Shown: positions 1-11,756, numbered from the stretch's first letter. The stretch: 64,000 nt of DNA from Macrotis lagotis (GCF_037893015.1 NC_133666.1:565834184-565898183), one strand, 5' to 3'. Notes: a model not told the origin generated them from the letters alone. Translations and numbers: made by a program.

Positions 1-261
1 TATTTTTTCCATTATACTTTTTCTCTCTCTTTATGAACTTGTGATGCCCAAATAACCCCAAGAATATAAATTGTGTGTGGTATGAAAGGAGAGGTTTAGT
101 ATTCACCCTGCAAAGGATGGAAAAGGTTCTTCTGATCTTTACAACACATATGATTTAGTGCACTCTGTGGCATTTAACCAAATTTGATTTAGTTGCAAAA
201 GATGGAGACAACATTTTACAAGAGAAATAAGATTTGCAACCAAAGTACCTTGACTCAAATA

Positions 262-395
262 TTAGTTCAGTTACTTATGACCTTGGGCAAATCACAGTCT
301 TTCTATGTTTCAAATGATAGGGTTATTCTAGATGACTTCTACATTCCCTTCTTTGAATGATTTCTCCAGGTGAGACTTGAGACCTTTGGTCAGTG
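262..395 (+). repeat. MIR-like SINE fragment
   Basis: The stretch carries the MIR core phrase 'accttgggcaaatcac', followed by a degraded 'atgataggg...ttctagatgact' segment in the usual order. It is heavily diverged and both ends are unclear. No coding signal is present. Confidence 0.5.
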
Positions 396-757
396 ACTTC
401 ACATATTAAGTATACTTTCTGAAGTTTGATGTGTGAAACCTGAAATATAACCAGGAAATACATTTTTGTCTAATAAATATCAAATACTTCTTGGGGTCCA
501 GGCTTCCGTAGATTTTTCTCAACCCTTCTTTGCCCATTTAGATGAGCCAGTGGTGAGAAGGTATAGAGGTAGGTTATATAAAGTTGTAGGCAAATTTGTT
601 ACCTCTCCTTCCTGGTCATTTTACTGAAAGAAATAGCTAATCCCTTTTGAAGAAGTGCTTTTACATAATTCTTATAAAAGTGGTGAAAAATGAAGGAGAG
701 ATCTAAAGGTCCCTGAGAAATATTTTTGCTATTTTTCCACTACTCCTTGCTAATAAA

Positions 758-985
758 ATTTCCTCACTTTCTACATTTGTAAAATGAAGGAGTTGACCTC
801 TGCTTCCATGATCCCTTCTATGGAAGTGATAATAGAAGCCAGAGTATAACTCTATCATTTTATAGATATAGAAACTGAGTCCCAGAGAAGTTCGTTAAGT
901 GACTTGTACAGAATCTCATATTTAGAAAATATTGAAGGCAGAATCTGAACATGAAATTCTGGACTCTTAAGTATTCTTGCTATAA
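758..985. repeat. Two MIR fragments, tail to tail
   Basis: Positions 758-825 match the MIR 3' part on the plus strand ('catttgtaaaatgaagg'). Positions 852-985 match MIR on the minus strand ('tagaaactgagtcccagag', then 'ttaagtgacttg'). Both are ancient and diverged. Boundaries are approximate. Confidence 0.5.
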
Positions 986-1920
986 AACCAAACAAAAAGA
1001 AGGCAGGATATAGTAAATACAGTTTGAGAAAAAAAATCATAAAGTTGCAGCTGCGTAAATGCTTTTCTGAACATCAAACAAGGTTATTTCACAAATTTTG
1101 GAATGTGAATTATGCATTACTTAGAGAAATACATCAGATTAGTGGAGTTAACTGTTTTAGGTTCTTTAGTTCTCTATTAGTTTCATGATTCTGGAAAATT
1201 TTTGAAATAAAATTTTTACATATAAAAAGTTTGGATTTCATGGAAACAATTTCAAGTTGAGAGATGCTTTTTATGTTTTTCAGTTTCCTAGAACCTGCCA
1301 TTATAAATATTTTTTTCTTACTATACTGCACAATACCATATAGATGCTGTAGAAAAAGACCCTCTGAGTAGTGAAATTAAGAAACTATCTAATTAAGTTG
1401 TGGTTATCTTACTGCTAATTTTTAATAGATAGTAAAGAGGGTCACATATTACTTTTCAACCCTCCCCCATCTGTCAAATCATTCCCTTTAAGCTAAGCCT
1501 TCTTTACTAGCTGCTACCTAGTCCATTGTGGTCCATACTGGAATTTTTCCAACAGTGCCTGCTTATAATTTGCAAGTCCCAGCAGTCCTGTGTTTTGAAG
1601 AGATAAAAATGGACCATAACTATAATCTTTCATATTACTCATAGTTCAATTTAATTATCTGTAATACTACCTGATAAATAGTGCAATCAGAAGAATTTCA
1701 GCTTCACAGTAACTACTTCCACATCACTTTTCTGCCCTCTTCTAATTTAATACAGGTTTTATATTACTACCTCTAAATTATGTAAACTCCCAATCAATGA
1801 TTAATTTAACAATCTCCAAGACATTGCTTTAGAAAAAGAAAAAAAACTGTGTCATAGTTTCAGGGACTGACAAATTATATTTGGCTTTCTCTGGCATTGC
1901 GGATCTTTCTTTTCTATATA
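986..1920. other. Unassigned AT-rich sequence
   Basis: I see no repeat family I can name, no coding frame of note and no RNA structure. Short reading frames here carry no recognisable motif and are taken as chance. Confidence 0.5.
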
Positions 1921-1951
<31 letters not shown>

Positions 1952-1995
1952 AAGAAGAAGAAGAAGAAGAAGAAGAAGAAGAAGAAGAAGAAGCA
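1921..1995 (+). repeat. (AAG)n microsatellite, about 24 units
   Basis: An almost perfect run of AAG/GAA triplets, all-purine on the plus strand. Such mirror-symmetric purine tracts can form triplex (H-) DNA. Length is likely variable between individuals. Confidence 0.97.
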
Positions 1996-2032
1996 CTTAG
2001 ATTTTTTTTAAAAACCTAAAAAGCACTTTACA

Positions 2033-2222
2033 TATATGTCATTATTTACTAGAAACAACCCTGGGAGATAGCTATGATTATTATCCTCATTTTACAGATG
2101 AAGAAACTAAAACAGAGAAGTTATTTATCTTCTCCAATACCACACAACTCTTAAGTGTCTGAGGGAGGATTTAAACTCAGGTCTTCTGATTCTGGGTTGA
2201 CTCTCTAGCCACTATTGTACTC
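2033..2222 (-). repeat. MIR-family SINE
   Basis: In minus-strand order it has the antisense MIR signatures 'cctcattttacagatgaag', 'aactaaaacagagaagtt' and 'ttaaactcaggtcttctga'. This is a typical old MIR/MIR3 copy. The (AAG)n tract lies just to its left. Confidence 0.68.
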
Positions 2223-2639
2223 TATATTACTCTGTCCTCTATGCTTTATGGTAAGCCCTAGATAAATACTTGCTGACTTACTGCTGACTTCTGAAATTAG
2301 GGGACAAAGCTAGCATTTTAGAGGGTAGAATTTAAGTAATGTTTATTGCTTTCAAATAGTCACTTCAGATTACAAGCAGCCAAATAACGCACTAGATCCA
2401 TAAAATATAAGATGCTGACTATGATAAAGCCCATTGAGATATTTAATGATATAGGAAGGGAGAAAGTATAATAAATAATAGTTGTCCTCAAGTATCTGAA
2501 GGACAGCTATTGAAATTTTGGACAGCTCCAAATCCTTGCTGAGTCAGGCACAGTCTACATTTACTTTAACCATCACCTTTATGGGAGAGTATATAATCCT
2601 ATTAAGTTGGACTCTATTAGTGAATATAGTATTGGTTAT
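2223..2639. other. Unassigned sequence between MIR copies
   Basis: About 420 bases with no recognised repeat or coding pattern. It ends at the 5' side of the next MIR. Confidence 0.4.
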
Positions 2640-2895
2640 TCCAGTTTCCCTTCAGACACATTAGTTGTATGACTTTGGGAAAGTCACTTATGTTCCCAAT
2701 TCTCAATTTCTCCATCTCTAAAATGAGGATAATGACAACTGTGTACATTCCCCAGCCTCACTTTCTTCTGTAATATCCAGATAATTATAACAACTACCTT
2801 TTAGGATTTTTGTGAGGGTAAAGTGAGATGATATATGTAAGGTATTTTGAAAATCTTACAGTGCTTTACAAATCCCTAAATACTATTGTTATCAG
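2640..2895 (+). repeat. MIR SINE, nearly full length
   Basis: It shows the MIR order on the plus strand: 'gtatgactttgggaaagtca', 'ctctaaaatgaggataatga', 'gtgagggtaaagtgagatga' and 'acagtgctttacaaa'. The core and the L2-like tail are both present. Confidence 0.72.
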
Positions 2896-2899
2896 GAAA

Positions 2900-4110
2900 A
2901 TTTTCCACTTAGAATTTTACAGTAATATAGTTGAAAGCAAAGTAAGGTTTTGACTATTTCTCTATGACAATCTAATAGTGGATGTAGGGTAGCAACCTTG
3001 AACAACCATCTCCTGCACTAAGTTTTAAAAAACATGCATGTTTATTGGATTCCCCACAAGAGTAGTGGAGGGTCAGTAAAGTCAACAAAGCTAAGTGATT
3101 GCTATTCTCGGCTGTAGGTATTGATATTCTGTGGTTTTCACAAGGGTTCTTGGTCAAAACCTCTTGTGTCAGTATGCAGTGCAGTCATCTTTGTGAACAA
3201 ATGTTCCAGACACATCACTCATATTTTCCTGTGGATTTCTCTGTGGGTCGTCAGGCATGTGTTTTCCTTTGGGGGAAAATAAATGTTTCCCTATATACGA
3301 ACTCCGTGCATATCATGTTGCCTAACTATTCCGGGTGCTTCATCCCCACACATGTTGAATATTCTCTGGGGCTTAGGCTTCCTTTTCAAAAGATAGTTTG
3401 TTTGAAAACCTATTCACTTTTGTTGAAGATAGAAGGGGAGGTCCACATACTTTTATACTGAATACTATCAAAGTCAGGTCCCTAAACTTCCTGCTTTTAT
3501 AAAACCCACAATTAAAATTCTATCATCTTGCCAAAACTCCATTTTTCAACATTACCAGGATAACTTTTTTGCATTTTGGTATTAAATGCCTTCTTTCAGA
3601 GGATAGTATTAAATGCGAAAGACCCAGAAAGATTATTTGGTTAATGTTTAAAATGGGGAGATCAAATATGTTTGCAATTTTAATTTTAGATTTGAAAAGG
3701 AATGCAAGGAAATAAAATCTCTACACATAGACAAACAGTCCATCTATTCCCATATCCTGTCTCTCAGACCATTGTCTATATAGCCAAAAGAGAATGAAAT
3801 GTTGGATAATTACCTGGTGAATCTTAATCAGACGGTCAAAGGACACTCTTCCCCTTTATACCATTTAGATTGACTGCATAGACCTGAGGTTAGTCAGGAA
3901 TCAATGCTTTTTAAGATAGTTGCAATTCAGTTAAAAATTAAAAATAACTACACACTACAGTGTAGTGAGATTTATGGGGACCTGGAGCTTACTATGGGAC
4001 TTGGATGTGTTGGCTTTGCCCAGGTCCACAGAGCATACAGATATCAGTTTTCTTTGATTCTACCCTTCAGGTATCCATTTGTAGTCATGGGAGATAGATA
4101 ACTGGTGAAA
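2900..4110. other. Unassigned sequence with one 120-codon open frame
   Basis: No recognised repeat. A plus-strand open frame runs 3099-3461 (120 codons). It has no domain or signal peptide that I recognise, no splice-site or polyadenylation context, and an overlapping minus-strand frame at 2972-3157. I treat the frame as chance. The stretch around 3110-3460 looks compositionally less AT-rich than its surroundings and could be unique DNA or a decayed unknown element. Confidence 0.35.
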
Positions 4111-4119
4111 AGGCATTAT

Positions 4120-6235
4120 TAAGTCAAGAGATGAGAGTATCATATTTGAGAAAGATTACTACTGCTGGATCAAAGAGTACATAAAGAGAAAATATAAAAA
4201 GATAGGAAAGGTAAGTAGAGGCCAGGTTGTGAAAGAATTTAAAAGTCAGATAATTTTATATTTCATTAAAAAGTGAAAAAGGAATGATAGAAGAACAGGT
4301 AGAGTTGAGATGCCTTTGGAACATCCAATTTGAGATGTCCAATACACAGCTGAAGATGCAAGACCAGAGCACAAAAAAGAGGTTAGATATGGATAAATAG
4401 ACCTGAGAATAATATGAGTAGAAGTAATAATTGAATCTATGGGAAATGATGCAATGATCAAACAAAATGGTGTAGACAGAGACAAAAGTCAAGAAAAACA
4501 GGATGAATGTCTAACAAAAGAAACTGGTGGAAAGGCAATCCAGAAGAAAGGCAGTGTTCAAAAACCTAGAAAAAGGGGTGGTATTAGGGAAAAGAACACA
4601 GTAGATAGGGTCAGAGGTACAGAGGACTGAGGATTGAGAAAAGTCATTAAAGATTTATCAATTAAAAGGTCACTGATAACCTTGGAGATAGCAGCTTCAA
4701 GGTTAGAAGTTAGATTGTGGAGGGTTTAAAAAAGATTATGAAGAAAGGAACTGAAGATAATGGTTTTATGAAGCCTTTTCAACAGTTTAGTCACAAATGG
4801 GAGAAAAGATAGGAGAAAGGTAGTGAGGATGGTCAGATTAAGTGAAGATTTGTTTGTTTTTAGAATGGTGGAGAAATGAGTGAAGTAGTGAAGAAGTGAA
4901 GTGGTGAAATCAGTAAATAAAGAGAGATTGAAGATTCATGAAAGTAGAGATAATAGATGGGGTAAGCTGCTGGAGATGATGGGATGGAATGAAAGTAAGG
5001 GTGAATGCTAAAGGGTTTGCCTTGGCAAGGGGAAGAATCATCACTTTTTATGTGAAAGAGATGAAGGAAGAAATCTGAGTGAAATGAGATAAAGAGTGGA
5101 AAGAAGAGGGAACTCTTTGGGTTCCTCCTGAATTCTTTTTTAGTGAAGTACAAAACAAGGTTCTCAGTTGAGAGGGGAGTAGTGTAATGAGAGGCATGAG
5201 GAAAGAAGAAAAGATTGAGAATAGCTACTGTGATGAATTTGATGATGAATCATTTGAAAAGCTCTAAAAGGATTGCCTTGCTGTAGTTGAAGATATAGTT
5301 GAAATTATATAGTATAAACTGATAGTGTTCCCAGTCAGCATAGTTTCATGATTTTCTCCAGCTCTTTTCAGCAGCATGTGATTAAGAGTGAAGACAGAGG
5401 ATAGTGGAGTAATCAAAAGTTGGGGCTTGGAAAGGTATGATGGTCAATAGAATAAGGGGTGGAGGAGCTGAGTGTGGAGGATAGGGGGAGTGGAAAGTTA
5501 CTGAGGTAGAGAAGGAAGGAGTTTATAACCAGTATATGAGTGATGATTTGGGAAAGAAGTGAGTGGTGGAGGGAATAAAAGTTAATGAAAATTAAGAACA
5601 CAGGCAGAGGTCTCTGGAGAGTAGGAAAATATAGAATGATAAAAAATTATAATCATATAAAAGGATTTCAGAGTTCATGAACTTACATGAAGGATGGCAT
5701 TATCAATATGGCAATGGCCTCTTTCTGTGTGCTTATGTGTAGTGGAAGAGTATGTCATAGGAAATGAGTAACTTAAGGAACTTGGGAGTTAATGTGTTTA
5801 ATGGACTATCAATATGCATTTTGAAGTCCCCTTATGTGAAGATGTGGAAAGAAAGCTGAAAAGGGCAAGTGTACTCTTTGAGGAAGGAGAATTTCCAGGT
5901 GGATGGTAGAAATAACTACTAGAGTTTTGATTGGTTTGAATGAACTTCAAAGTGGGAGTGGAAAGTGGTAACGGGACACTCTGTAAATGATAAGGGGAAG
6001 AAAGAAGTATTCTGATTTTGCTGTCATGATTGTTAAATAAGGAATATTGAGTGAAAGTGAAACCAATCCTAGAAAGATTGATCAGGGATACCATTATCAA
6101 GAGAAAGTTGATTATGGAAACTTATGAATTATTCTCTTCTTTTGTTGTCTGACTCCGAATTGGTAGGAATGAAGGATAGTGACAACTTTGGGAGAGGAAT
6201 GGAATGAAACCCCTCTGAACTGTATTCATGAAATA
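4120..6235 (-). mobile_element. L2 LINE, long decayed copy
   Basis: Read on the minus strand this follows the L2 order. The 3' region lies at about 4130-4400, with the L2-like phrase complementary to 'gagatgtccaatacacagct'. The reverse-transcriptase region lies at about 4520-4850, where the minus strand reads like L2 'LEKAV..R..HFLSS' and 'SKV.SDLLI.KS' although stops and frameshifts break it. The more 5' part runs to about 6235. The plus strand is purine-rich because L2 is read in reverse. No frame is intact. This is an old therian LINE, inactive, and the partner that mobilised MIR. Ends are approximate. Confidence 0.68.
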
Positions 6236-6319
6236 CTATTTTTTTCTTTTAAAAAATAGACTAATAAAAATAGAAAGAGATGGTGATTACATTGTATGTG
6301 CATGAGTGTTAGACAGAGG

Positions 6320-6385
6320 TATATATAGAAAAACAGATATATCTATAGATACATTGAGAGAGATCTATAGATACATAGACATACC
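6320..6385 (+). repeat. Degenerate (GATA/ATAC) simple repeat
   Basis: Imperfect iterations of 'tatagataca' and 'gatatatc' units. It leads directly into the MIR at 6385. Confidence 0.6.
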
Positions 6386-6760
6386 CATATACACAGAGTC
6401 CTGGGATCAAATCCTGTCTCTGATATTTTCTATCTGTGATCATTAGTAAGATTCTTAATTATGCTGAACTTCAATGTGCTCATCAGTAAAATATGGATAA
6501 TACTACTTTGAAAGTTACTATGGGGGTGGCTAGGTGGCGTAGTGGCTAAAGCACCAGCCTTGGAGTCAGGAGTACCTGGGTTCAAATCCAGTCTCAGACA
6601 CTTGATAATTACCTAGCTGTGTGGCCTTGGGCAAGCCACTTAACTCCATTTGCCTTGCAAAAAACCTAACCCCCCAAAAAAACAAACAAAAAAAGAAAGT
6701 TGCTATGAAGAACATTTTAAAAATTTAGAATATTTTCAAATGTGAATTATTGTTATCATC
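6385..6760 (+). repeat. MIR split by a younger SINE
   Basis: Left part 6385-6521 has the MIR phrases 'gggatcaaatcctgtctctg' and 'catcagtaaaatatggataa'. The right part, 6708-6760, continues with 'gaagaacattttaaaa'. A WSINE1-like element sits between them, so the MIR is the older of the two. Confidence 0.6.
6523..6694 (+). mobile_element. WSINE1-like tRNA-derived SINE
   Basis: A full-length copy. It has a tRNA-like head with A-box-like 'tggctaggtggcgtagtggc' and B-box-like 'gggttcaaatccagtctc', a body with 'ttgataattacctagctgtg', and a tail 'ccatttgccttgcaaaaaa' followed by an A/C-rich stretch. It is flanked by a 13-bp TSD with one mismatch, 'gaaagttactatg' at 6510-6522 and 'gaaagttgctatg' at 6695-6707. 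The TSD shows target-primed insertion by a LINE, probably L1. It is inserted into an older MIR. Confidence 0.93.
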
Positions 6761-7041
6761 ACTGTAACTATTATTGACAATGAAGATAAAAGAGAAGAGT
6801 CAGCTTCAACTAATTTACAAAGTGGATAATCCATTTGTGAAGAATTGAAAGCTGGCTAAATGCCCTATTTCCATTTTGAGATTGGTTTTTAGATGGAGAT
6901 TTTAAATCTTAAATTCATTCTAATTATAGTTAGGTACTGCTTTTCTTTGTTTAGAAGAAAATTTAACACACACCCGCGTCCCATACTCTAGCATATAGTT
7001 ATTTGTCCTGGAAAAGACATTTTATTTATTAATATTTTCTT

Positions 7042-9784
7042 TCTTTCTTTATTTTTATTAAAGATATTATTTGAGTTTTACAATTTTCCCCCCCAATCTT
7101 GCTTCCCTCCCCCCCCCCCCACGGAAAGCACTCTGTCAGTCTTTACTTTGTTTCCATGTTGTACCTTGATCCAAATTGGGTGTGATGAGAGAGAAATCAT
7201 ATCCTTAAAGAAAAGTCTAAGAGGTAACAAGATCAGACAATAAGATATCTGTTTTTTTCTTAATTAAAGGGAATAGTCCTTGCACTTTGTTCAAACTCCA
7301 CAGCTCCTTATCTGGATACAGATGGCACTCTCCTTGGTAGACAGCCCCAAATTGTTCCCGATTGTTGCACTGATGGAATGAGCAAGTCCTTTAAGGTTGA
7401 ACATCACTCCCATGTTGTTGTTAGGGTGTATAGTGTTTTTCTGGTTCTGCTCATCTCACTCAGCATCAGTTCATGCAAATCCCCCCAGGCTTCCCTGAAA
7501 TCCCGTCCCTCCTGGTTTCTAATAGAACAATAGTGTTCCATGACATACATATACCACAGTTTGCTAAGCCATTCCCCAATTGAAGGACATTTACTTGATT
7601 TCCAATTCTTTGCCACCACAAACAGGGCTGCTATAAATATTTTTGTACAAGTAATGTTTTTACCCTTTTTCATCATCTCTTCAGGGTATAGACCCAGTAG
7701 TGGTATTACTGGCTCAAAGGGTATGCACATTTTTTGTTGCCCTTTGGGCATAGTTCCAAATAGCTTTCCAGAAGGGTTGGATGAGTTCACAGCTCCACCA
7801 ACAGTGTAATAGTGTCCCAGATTTCCCACAGCCCTTCCAACAATGATCATTATCCTTCCTGGTTATATTGGCCAATCTGAGAGGTGTGAAGTGGTACCTC
7901 AGAGAAGCTTTAATTTGCATTTCTCTAATAATTAATGATTTAGAGCATTTTTTCATATGGCTATGGATTACTTTGATCTCCTCATCTGTAAATTGCCTTT
8001 GCATATCCTTGGACCATTTGTCAATTGGGGAATGGCTTTTTGTTTTAAAAATATGACTCAGTTCTCTGTATATTTTAGAAATGAGTCCTTTGTCAGAATC
8101 ATTAGTTGTAAGATTGTTTCCCAATTTACTACATTTCTTTTGATCTTTGTTACATTGGTTTTATCTGTGCGAAAGCTTTTTAATTTAATGTAATCGAAAT
8201 CATCTAATTGGTTTTTGGTGATGTTCTCCAACTCTTCCTTAGTCATAAACTGCTCCCCTTTCCATAGATCTGACAGGTAGACTAGTCCTTGATCTTCTAA
8301 TTTGCTTATAGTATTGTTTTTTTTTATGTCTATGTCCTGTAACCATTTGGATCTTATCTTGGTAAAGGGTGTGAGGTGTTGGTCTAATCTAAGTTTCTTC
8401 CATACTAACTTCCAATTATCCCAGCAATTTTTATCAAAGAGGGAGTTTTTATCCCAATGGCTATACTCTTGGGGTTTATCAAACAGCAGATTATTATAAT
8501 CATCTCCTGCTTTTACACCTAGTCTATTCCACTGGTCCACCGCTCTATTTCTTAGCCAATACCAAACAGTTTTGATGACTGATGCTTTATAATATAATTT
8601 TAGATCAGGTAGGGCTAAGCCACCTTCTTTTGCACTTTTTTTCATTAAGCTCCTGGCAATTCTTGACTTTTTATTTCTCCATATGAATTTACTTACAATT
8701 TTTTCTAACTCATTAAAGTAATTTTTTTGGAATTTTGATTGGTAGGACACTAAACAGATCATTTAGTTTTGGTAGAATTGTCATTTTTATTATATTAGCT
8801 CTACCTATCCATGAGCGGTTGATATTTGCCCAATTATTTAAATCTGATTTAATTTGTGAGAAGTGTTTTATAATTGTTTTCAAAAAGATTCTGAGTCTGT
8901 CTTGGCAAATAGACTCCCAAATATTTTATATTGTCTGAGGTTACTTTGAATGGGATTTCTCTTTCTAGCTCTTCCTGCTGTTTCTTGCTAGTCATATATA
9001 GAAAAGTTGAGGATTTATGAGGGTTTATTTTATAACCTGCAACTTTGCTAAAATTGCTAATTGTTTCCAGTAGTTTTTTGGATGGTTTCTTGGGATTCTC
9101 TAAGTAGACCATCATGTCATCTGCAAAAAGTGAGAGTTTTGTCTCTTCCTTCCCAATTCTAATTCCTTCAATTTCTTTTTCTTCTCTAATTGCTGATGCT
9201 AACATTTCTAATACAATATTGAATAGTATTAGTGATAATGGGCATCCTTGTTTCACCCCTGATCTTATTGGGAATGCCTCTAGCCTCTCCCCATTGAATA
9301 TAATACTTGTTGATGGTTTCAAATAGATACTGCTAATTATTTTAAGGAACAGTCCATTTATTCCTACACTCTCTAGTGTTTTTAATAGGAATGGATGCTG
9401 TATTTTGTCAAAAGCTTTTTCAGCATCTATTGATATAATCATATGGTTTCTGATAGGTTTGTTATTGATATAATTGAGTATACTAGCAGTTTTCCTAATA
9501 TTGAACCAACCCTGCATTCCTGGAATAAATCCTACTTGATCATAATTTATTATCCTAGTGATGACTTGTTGTAATTGTTTTGCTAAGATTTTATTTAGGA
9601 TTTTTGCATCTATATTCATCAGGGAAATAGGTCTATAATTTTCTTTCTCTGTTTTAACTCTTCCTGGTTTGGATAACAGTACCATATTGGTTTCATAGAA
9701 AGAGTTAGGCAGAGTTCCATCTTTCCCTATTTTTCCAAAGATTTTATGGGATTGGAACCAATTGTTCCAATTGTTCCTTAAATC
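7042..9784 (-). mobile_element. L1 LINE, 5'-truncated, with 13-bp TSD
   Basis: A single insertion on the minus strand. The T-rich left edge (7042-7070) is the A-tail. The 3' UTR (to about 7400) contains the C-run tract at 7088-7121. The ORF2 remains run from 7404 to about 9690, and the right end at 9784 is the 5' truncation point. The TSD 'ttaatattttctt' is perfect: 7029-7041 and 9785-9797. ORF1, the endonuclease domain and the 5' UTR are absent, as usual for truncated L1. Long open segments remain, so this is a fairly young copy for this window, but it cannot move. Confidence 0.95.
7404..9690 (-). pseudogene. L1 ORF2 remnant (RT, thumb, C-terminal domain)
   Basis: This is the ORF2 protein of the truncated L1, broken into several frames. 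The reverse-transcriptase part (9685-8849) shows '[19 protein letters not shown]', '[17 protein letters not shown]', 'GVKQGCPLS' and the catalytic '[10 protein letters not shown]'. Next come the thumb region (8762-8058, '[20 protein letters not shown]') and a C-terminal domain with the cysteine/histidine array 'CWKGCGKSGTLLHCWWSC' (8124-7714). The frame that ends at 7404 carries 'PSIGEWLSKLWYMYVMEHY'. At least three frameshifts separate these blocks, near 8790, 8090 and 7780. The endonuclease domain is missing. ORF2p would nick DNA and copy RNA in the nucleus; this copy cannot. Plus-strand frames over the same span are antisense shadows. Confidence 0.93.
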
Positions 9785-9903
9785 TTAATATTTTCTTAAA
9801 AATATCTTTTACCAGATTGTTTGATAGATTTATCTTCTATTTTAAAAATCATTTTAGTGATGGTAGAGATGCAATTTATGTATATGCTCACATAAATATT
9901 CAT

Positions 9904-10144
9904 TGTTGTTTTTGTTCAGTCATTTCAGTTATATCTGACTCTTGATAACACATTTGGGGCTTTCTTGGCAAGGATATTAAGTTGATTTGCCACCTTCTTC
10001 TCCAGCTCATTTTAAAAATGAGGAAAACAAGGTTAAAGTGACTTGCCGAGAATTCTAGCACTTGTAAGTGTCTGGGGGTCAGTTTTGAACTCAGGAAGTT
10101 GATTCTTCCTGACTCCAATTCCAGCACTTTATTCACTGTGCTAT
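9904..10144 (-). mobile_element. MAR1-type CORE-SINE
   Basis: On the plus strand it reads, in reverse, the 3' part 'gttcagtcatttcagtta' and 'tttcttggcaaggata', the core 'ccagctcattttaaaaatga' and 'gtgacttgcc', and the tRNA-like head 'gactccaattccagcac'. It is nearly full length and diverged. Confidence 0.82.
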
Positions 10145-10157
10145 GTACATATATAAA

Positions 10158-10158
<1 letters not shown>

Positions 10159-10212
<54 letters not shown>
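10159..10212 (+). repeat. (ATCT)n microsatellite
   Basis: About 13 uninterrupted tetranucleotide units directly at the head end of the preceding SINE. Confidence 0.97.
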
Positions 10213-10337
10213 AATGCATATGCTCATAGACATATAAACAAACATATTAACATGTATACAAGTATTTATTTGCTTTGAAGTCATACTTTAAAACTCCATG
10301 TATCTATAATTTGGATTGTATGGGCATTATATTATTT

Positions 10338-10545
10338 TGTTAAATTGTTTTTTAGTTGTGTCAAACTCTTCATGACCTCATTGGGGCTCTCTCAGTGAAG
10401 GTACTGGAATGATTTGTTATTTTCTGCTTTACTCATTTTACAATGAGGAACTGAGGCAAATAGGGTTAACTGACCTACCCAGGATCACATGCCTAGTAAG
10501 TGTTTTGAGGCCAGAGATGAACTCTGAAAGATAAATCTTTTATTC
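10338..10545 (-). mobile_element. MAR1-type CORE-SINE, diverged
   Basis: The reverse-strand signature is 'ttagttgtgtcaaactcttc', 'catgacctcattggggctct', 'ggaatgatttgttattttct', then 'ggttaactgacctacccagg'. The head is degraded. Confidence 0.75.
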
Positions 10546-10779
10546 AGCTACCTTAAATATTATAATATATTACCACTATAACTTAGTACTTCATCTTTGT
10601 GACTTAGAATGTCTAAAACATTCATTATTCTGCAGTCAACCTGGTCATGAGTCTCTCTGAACTTAAGTAGGTCATTCCTCAGATGCCAGATGTACAGCCT
10701 GATAGAATTTATTAGAGTTTGGACTCCTTTGGTACCACCTTCTAGAATATAGGATTAACTATGTCAAGACAAAGCATCT

Positions 10780-10935
10780 ATAGGGGTGGCTAGGTGGCGC
10801 AGTGGATAGAGCACCAGCTCTGGAGTCAGGAGTACCTGGGCTCAAATCCAGCCTCAGACACTTAATAATTACCTAGCTGTGTGACCTTGGGCAAGTCACT
10901 TAACCCCATTGCCTTGCAAAAACCAAAAAAAAAAT
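10780..10935 (+). mobile_element. WSINE1-like SINE, full length
   Basis: It has the tRNA-like head 'ggtggctaggtggcgcagtg' and B-box-like 'gggctcaaatccagcctc', the body with 'ttaataattacctagctgtg' and the tail 'ccccattgccttgcaaaaac' plus A-run. A perfect 9-bp TSD 'aaagcatct' lies at 10771-10779 and 10936-10944. Confidence 0.95.
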
Positions 10936-11229
10936 AAAGCATCTGAGTAGACTTTTAATAGGGTTCTTAAAGATACAGATCTATTACTATGTAGCATAAT
11001 ACTATATATTAAATACATACATATATATTGAATTATATATGGTTTCTATGTTTAAGAATACATTGAATATGCATACTCTATTTGCATATTAATATAGTAC
11101 ACATTTATATAGTACTATAAAAGTTTAAAAAAATGAAACAAAACCTAGAGCACAATACCCTTCTGAAGTAATGTAGATATTATCAGCCTCATTTTACACA
11201 TAAGATAACTGATGGTTCATAGTATCGAT

Positions 11230-11350
11230 AAAATATATGTGCATATATATATGTGTGCGTGTGTATATGAGCACACACATGCACATACACACATACACAC
11301 ATTTGTGTATGTTTATATGCATGCACATATATATATATATATATATATTT
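11230..11350 (+). repeat. Compound TA/TG/CA simple repeat
   Basis: Alternating 'atatat', 'gtgtgcgtgtg', 'acacacatgcacatacacac' and a terminal (AT)n run. Purine-pyrimidine alternation throughout. Confidence 0.85.
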
Positions 11351-11480
11351 AAAATTTCCAACTTATCTTATTTCTATCTCATTTGTATTTAGTTGGTTTC
11401 ATTCCTTGAGAGAGGGGACTTTTTTTTAACCTTCCTTTGTAACCCTAGCACACAGCATAGTACCTGGTACATTTATTTTT

Positions 11481-11725
11481 GTTGAGTCATTTCAGTTGTG
11501 TCTCATTCTTTGTGACTTCATTTTGGGGATTTTCTTGGTAAAGACACTGGAATGATTTGCCATTTCCTTCTCCAGTTCATTTTACAACTGAAGAATGGAG
11601 TCAAATAGGGTTAAGTGACTTGCCCAGAGTCACTTAGCTAGTAAATATGAGGTAGGTTTTGAATTCAGGTCCTCCTAACTCAAGGGCTGGTTCTCTATCC
11701 ACTGTACCACTTAGCTGCTCCCTTA
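11481..11725 (-). mobile_element. MAR1-type CORE-SINE with TSD
   Basis: A complete reverse-strand copy: 'gttgagtcatttcagttgtg', 'ggaatgatttgccatttcct', 'ggttaagtgacttgcccaga', 'gaattcaggtcctcctaact' and the head 'ctatccactgtaccacttag'. Flanks show an imperfect TSD, 'ggtacatttat' (11466-11476) and 'ggttacatttat' (11726-11737). Confidence 0.88.
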
Positions 11726-11756
11726 GGTTACATTTATATAGCATTTTAGTGGATTT

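Noticed and set aside
3099..3461. A 120-codon plus-strand open frame
   Set aside because: No domain, signal peptide or splice/polyadenylation context, and an overlapping frame on the other strand. A frame of this length is expected by chance in 64 kb.
4860..6100. Minus-strand Ser/Phe/Pro-rich frames of 60-100 codons
   Set aside because: They lie within the decayed minus-strand L2 and show only broken L2 text or chance frames.
6523..6600. tRNA gene-like A and B boxes, here and in other SINE heads
   Set aside because: They belong to tRNA-derived SINEs with LINE-type tails and TSDs; no tRNA cloverleaf with acceptor stem closes.
10159..10212. CRISPR-like or satellite array (also at 46846-46892)
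   Set aside because: These are plain tetranucleotide microsatellites without spacers.
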